DNA from: Spirochaetota bacterium
Lineage (GTDB): Bacteria > Spirochaetota > JAGLSM01
Assembly (NCBI GenBank): GCA_023135745.1
Contig: JAGLSM010000147.1
Coordinates: 1 to 5,674, forward strand
Reading direction: 5' to 3'
Length of the DNA stretch: 5,674 nt
Shown here: positions 5,575-5,674 of the stretch, in pieces
Numbering within the stretch: position 1 is the first letter of the stretch
Layout: each line of letters begins with the position of its first letter
Position numbers and translations under genes: made by a program
Notes under the pieces: model-generated
Seen by the model: only the letters and a program-made list of their open reading frames with translations
Database searches by the model: none
Told to the model about the DNA's origin: nothing

Positions 5575-5674
5575 CGTTGAAAATTAATTTCGATCATTTT
5601 TTTGGAACTTATTAAGCTATTTCCTAATCAATATAGGTATGAGTAACCTTATGCAATCCGGCAGCACACCTGAC

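Noticed and set aside
5639..5674. Possible start of a plus-strand gene (MSNLMQSGSTPD...) running off the window
   Set aside because: Only 12 codons are visible, the AGG at 5635-5637 is too close to the first ATG, and no clear promoter is seen; it cannot be supported.

Overview
The window comes from a diderm (Gram-negative-type) bacterium. It encodes an Omp85-type outer-membrane barrel with an export signal and enzymes typical of cell-surface glycan work. The DNA is AT-rich in most genes, with many A/T runs, and visibly richer in G+C in the ftsK tail at the left edge. Nothing identifies the lineage. AT-rich diderm groups such as spirochaetes, Omnitrophota-like or Desulfobacterota-like bacteria would fit, but that is a guess.

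Layout. Positions 1-389 (+) are the 3' end of ftsK, including the whole DNA-reading gamma winged helix. Facing it, 386-1687 (-) encodes a one-POTRA, Omp85/BamA-TamA-like barrel protein, and the two genes share a CTAG overlap in which both stop codons lie. A divergent intergenic region (1688-1821) holds an inverted repeat and a likely sigma70-type promoter. It drives a tight three-gene plus-strand operon: a 64-aa membrane protein with a YLDPGSGS motif (1822-2016), a 463-aa protein with a kinase-like N-terminal half and a SAM-methyltransferase C-terminal half (2025-3416), and a five-TM membrane protein with an alkaline-phosphatase/sulfatase-fold catalytic domain (3450-5030). Converging on it, 5074-5436 (-) encodes a stand-alone cupin of the ManC/mannose-6-phosphate isomerase class. 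The remaining right edge (5437-5674) carries no convincing gene, but contains a perfect CCTTCCCT/AGGGAAGG palindrome inside a CCCT-rich element resembling dispersed REP-like repeats.

How they may work together. The operon pairs a cytoplasmic kinase-like/methyltransferase protein with a membrane-anchored enzyme whose catalytic domain should face the periplasm, plus a small membrane partner. With the nearby sugar-phosphate cupin, this suggests synthesis and decoration or capping of a surface polysaccharide or lipid-linked glycan. The substrate cannot be read from the sequence. This operon is the part of the window most likely to be an under-described system. The ftsK and barrel genes look like ordinary chromosomal neighbours.
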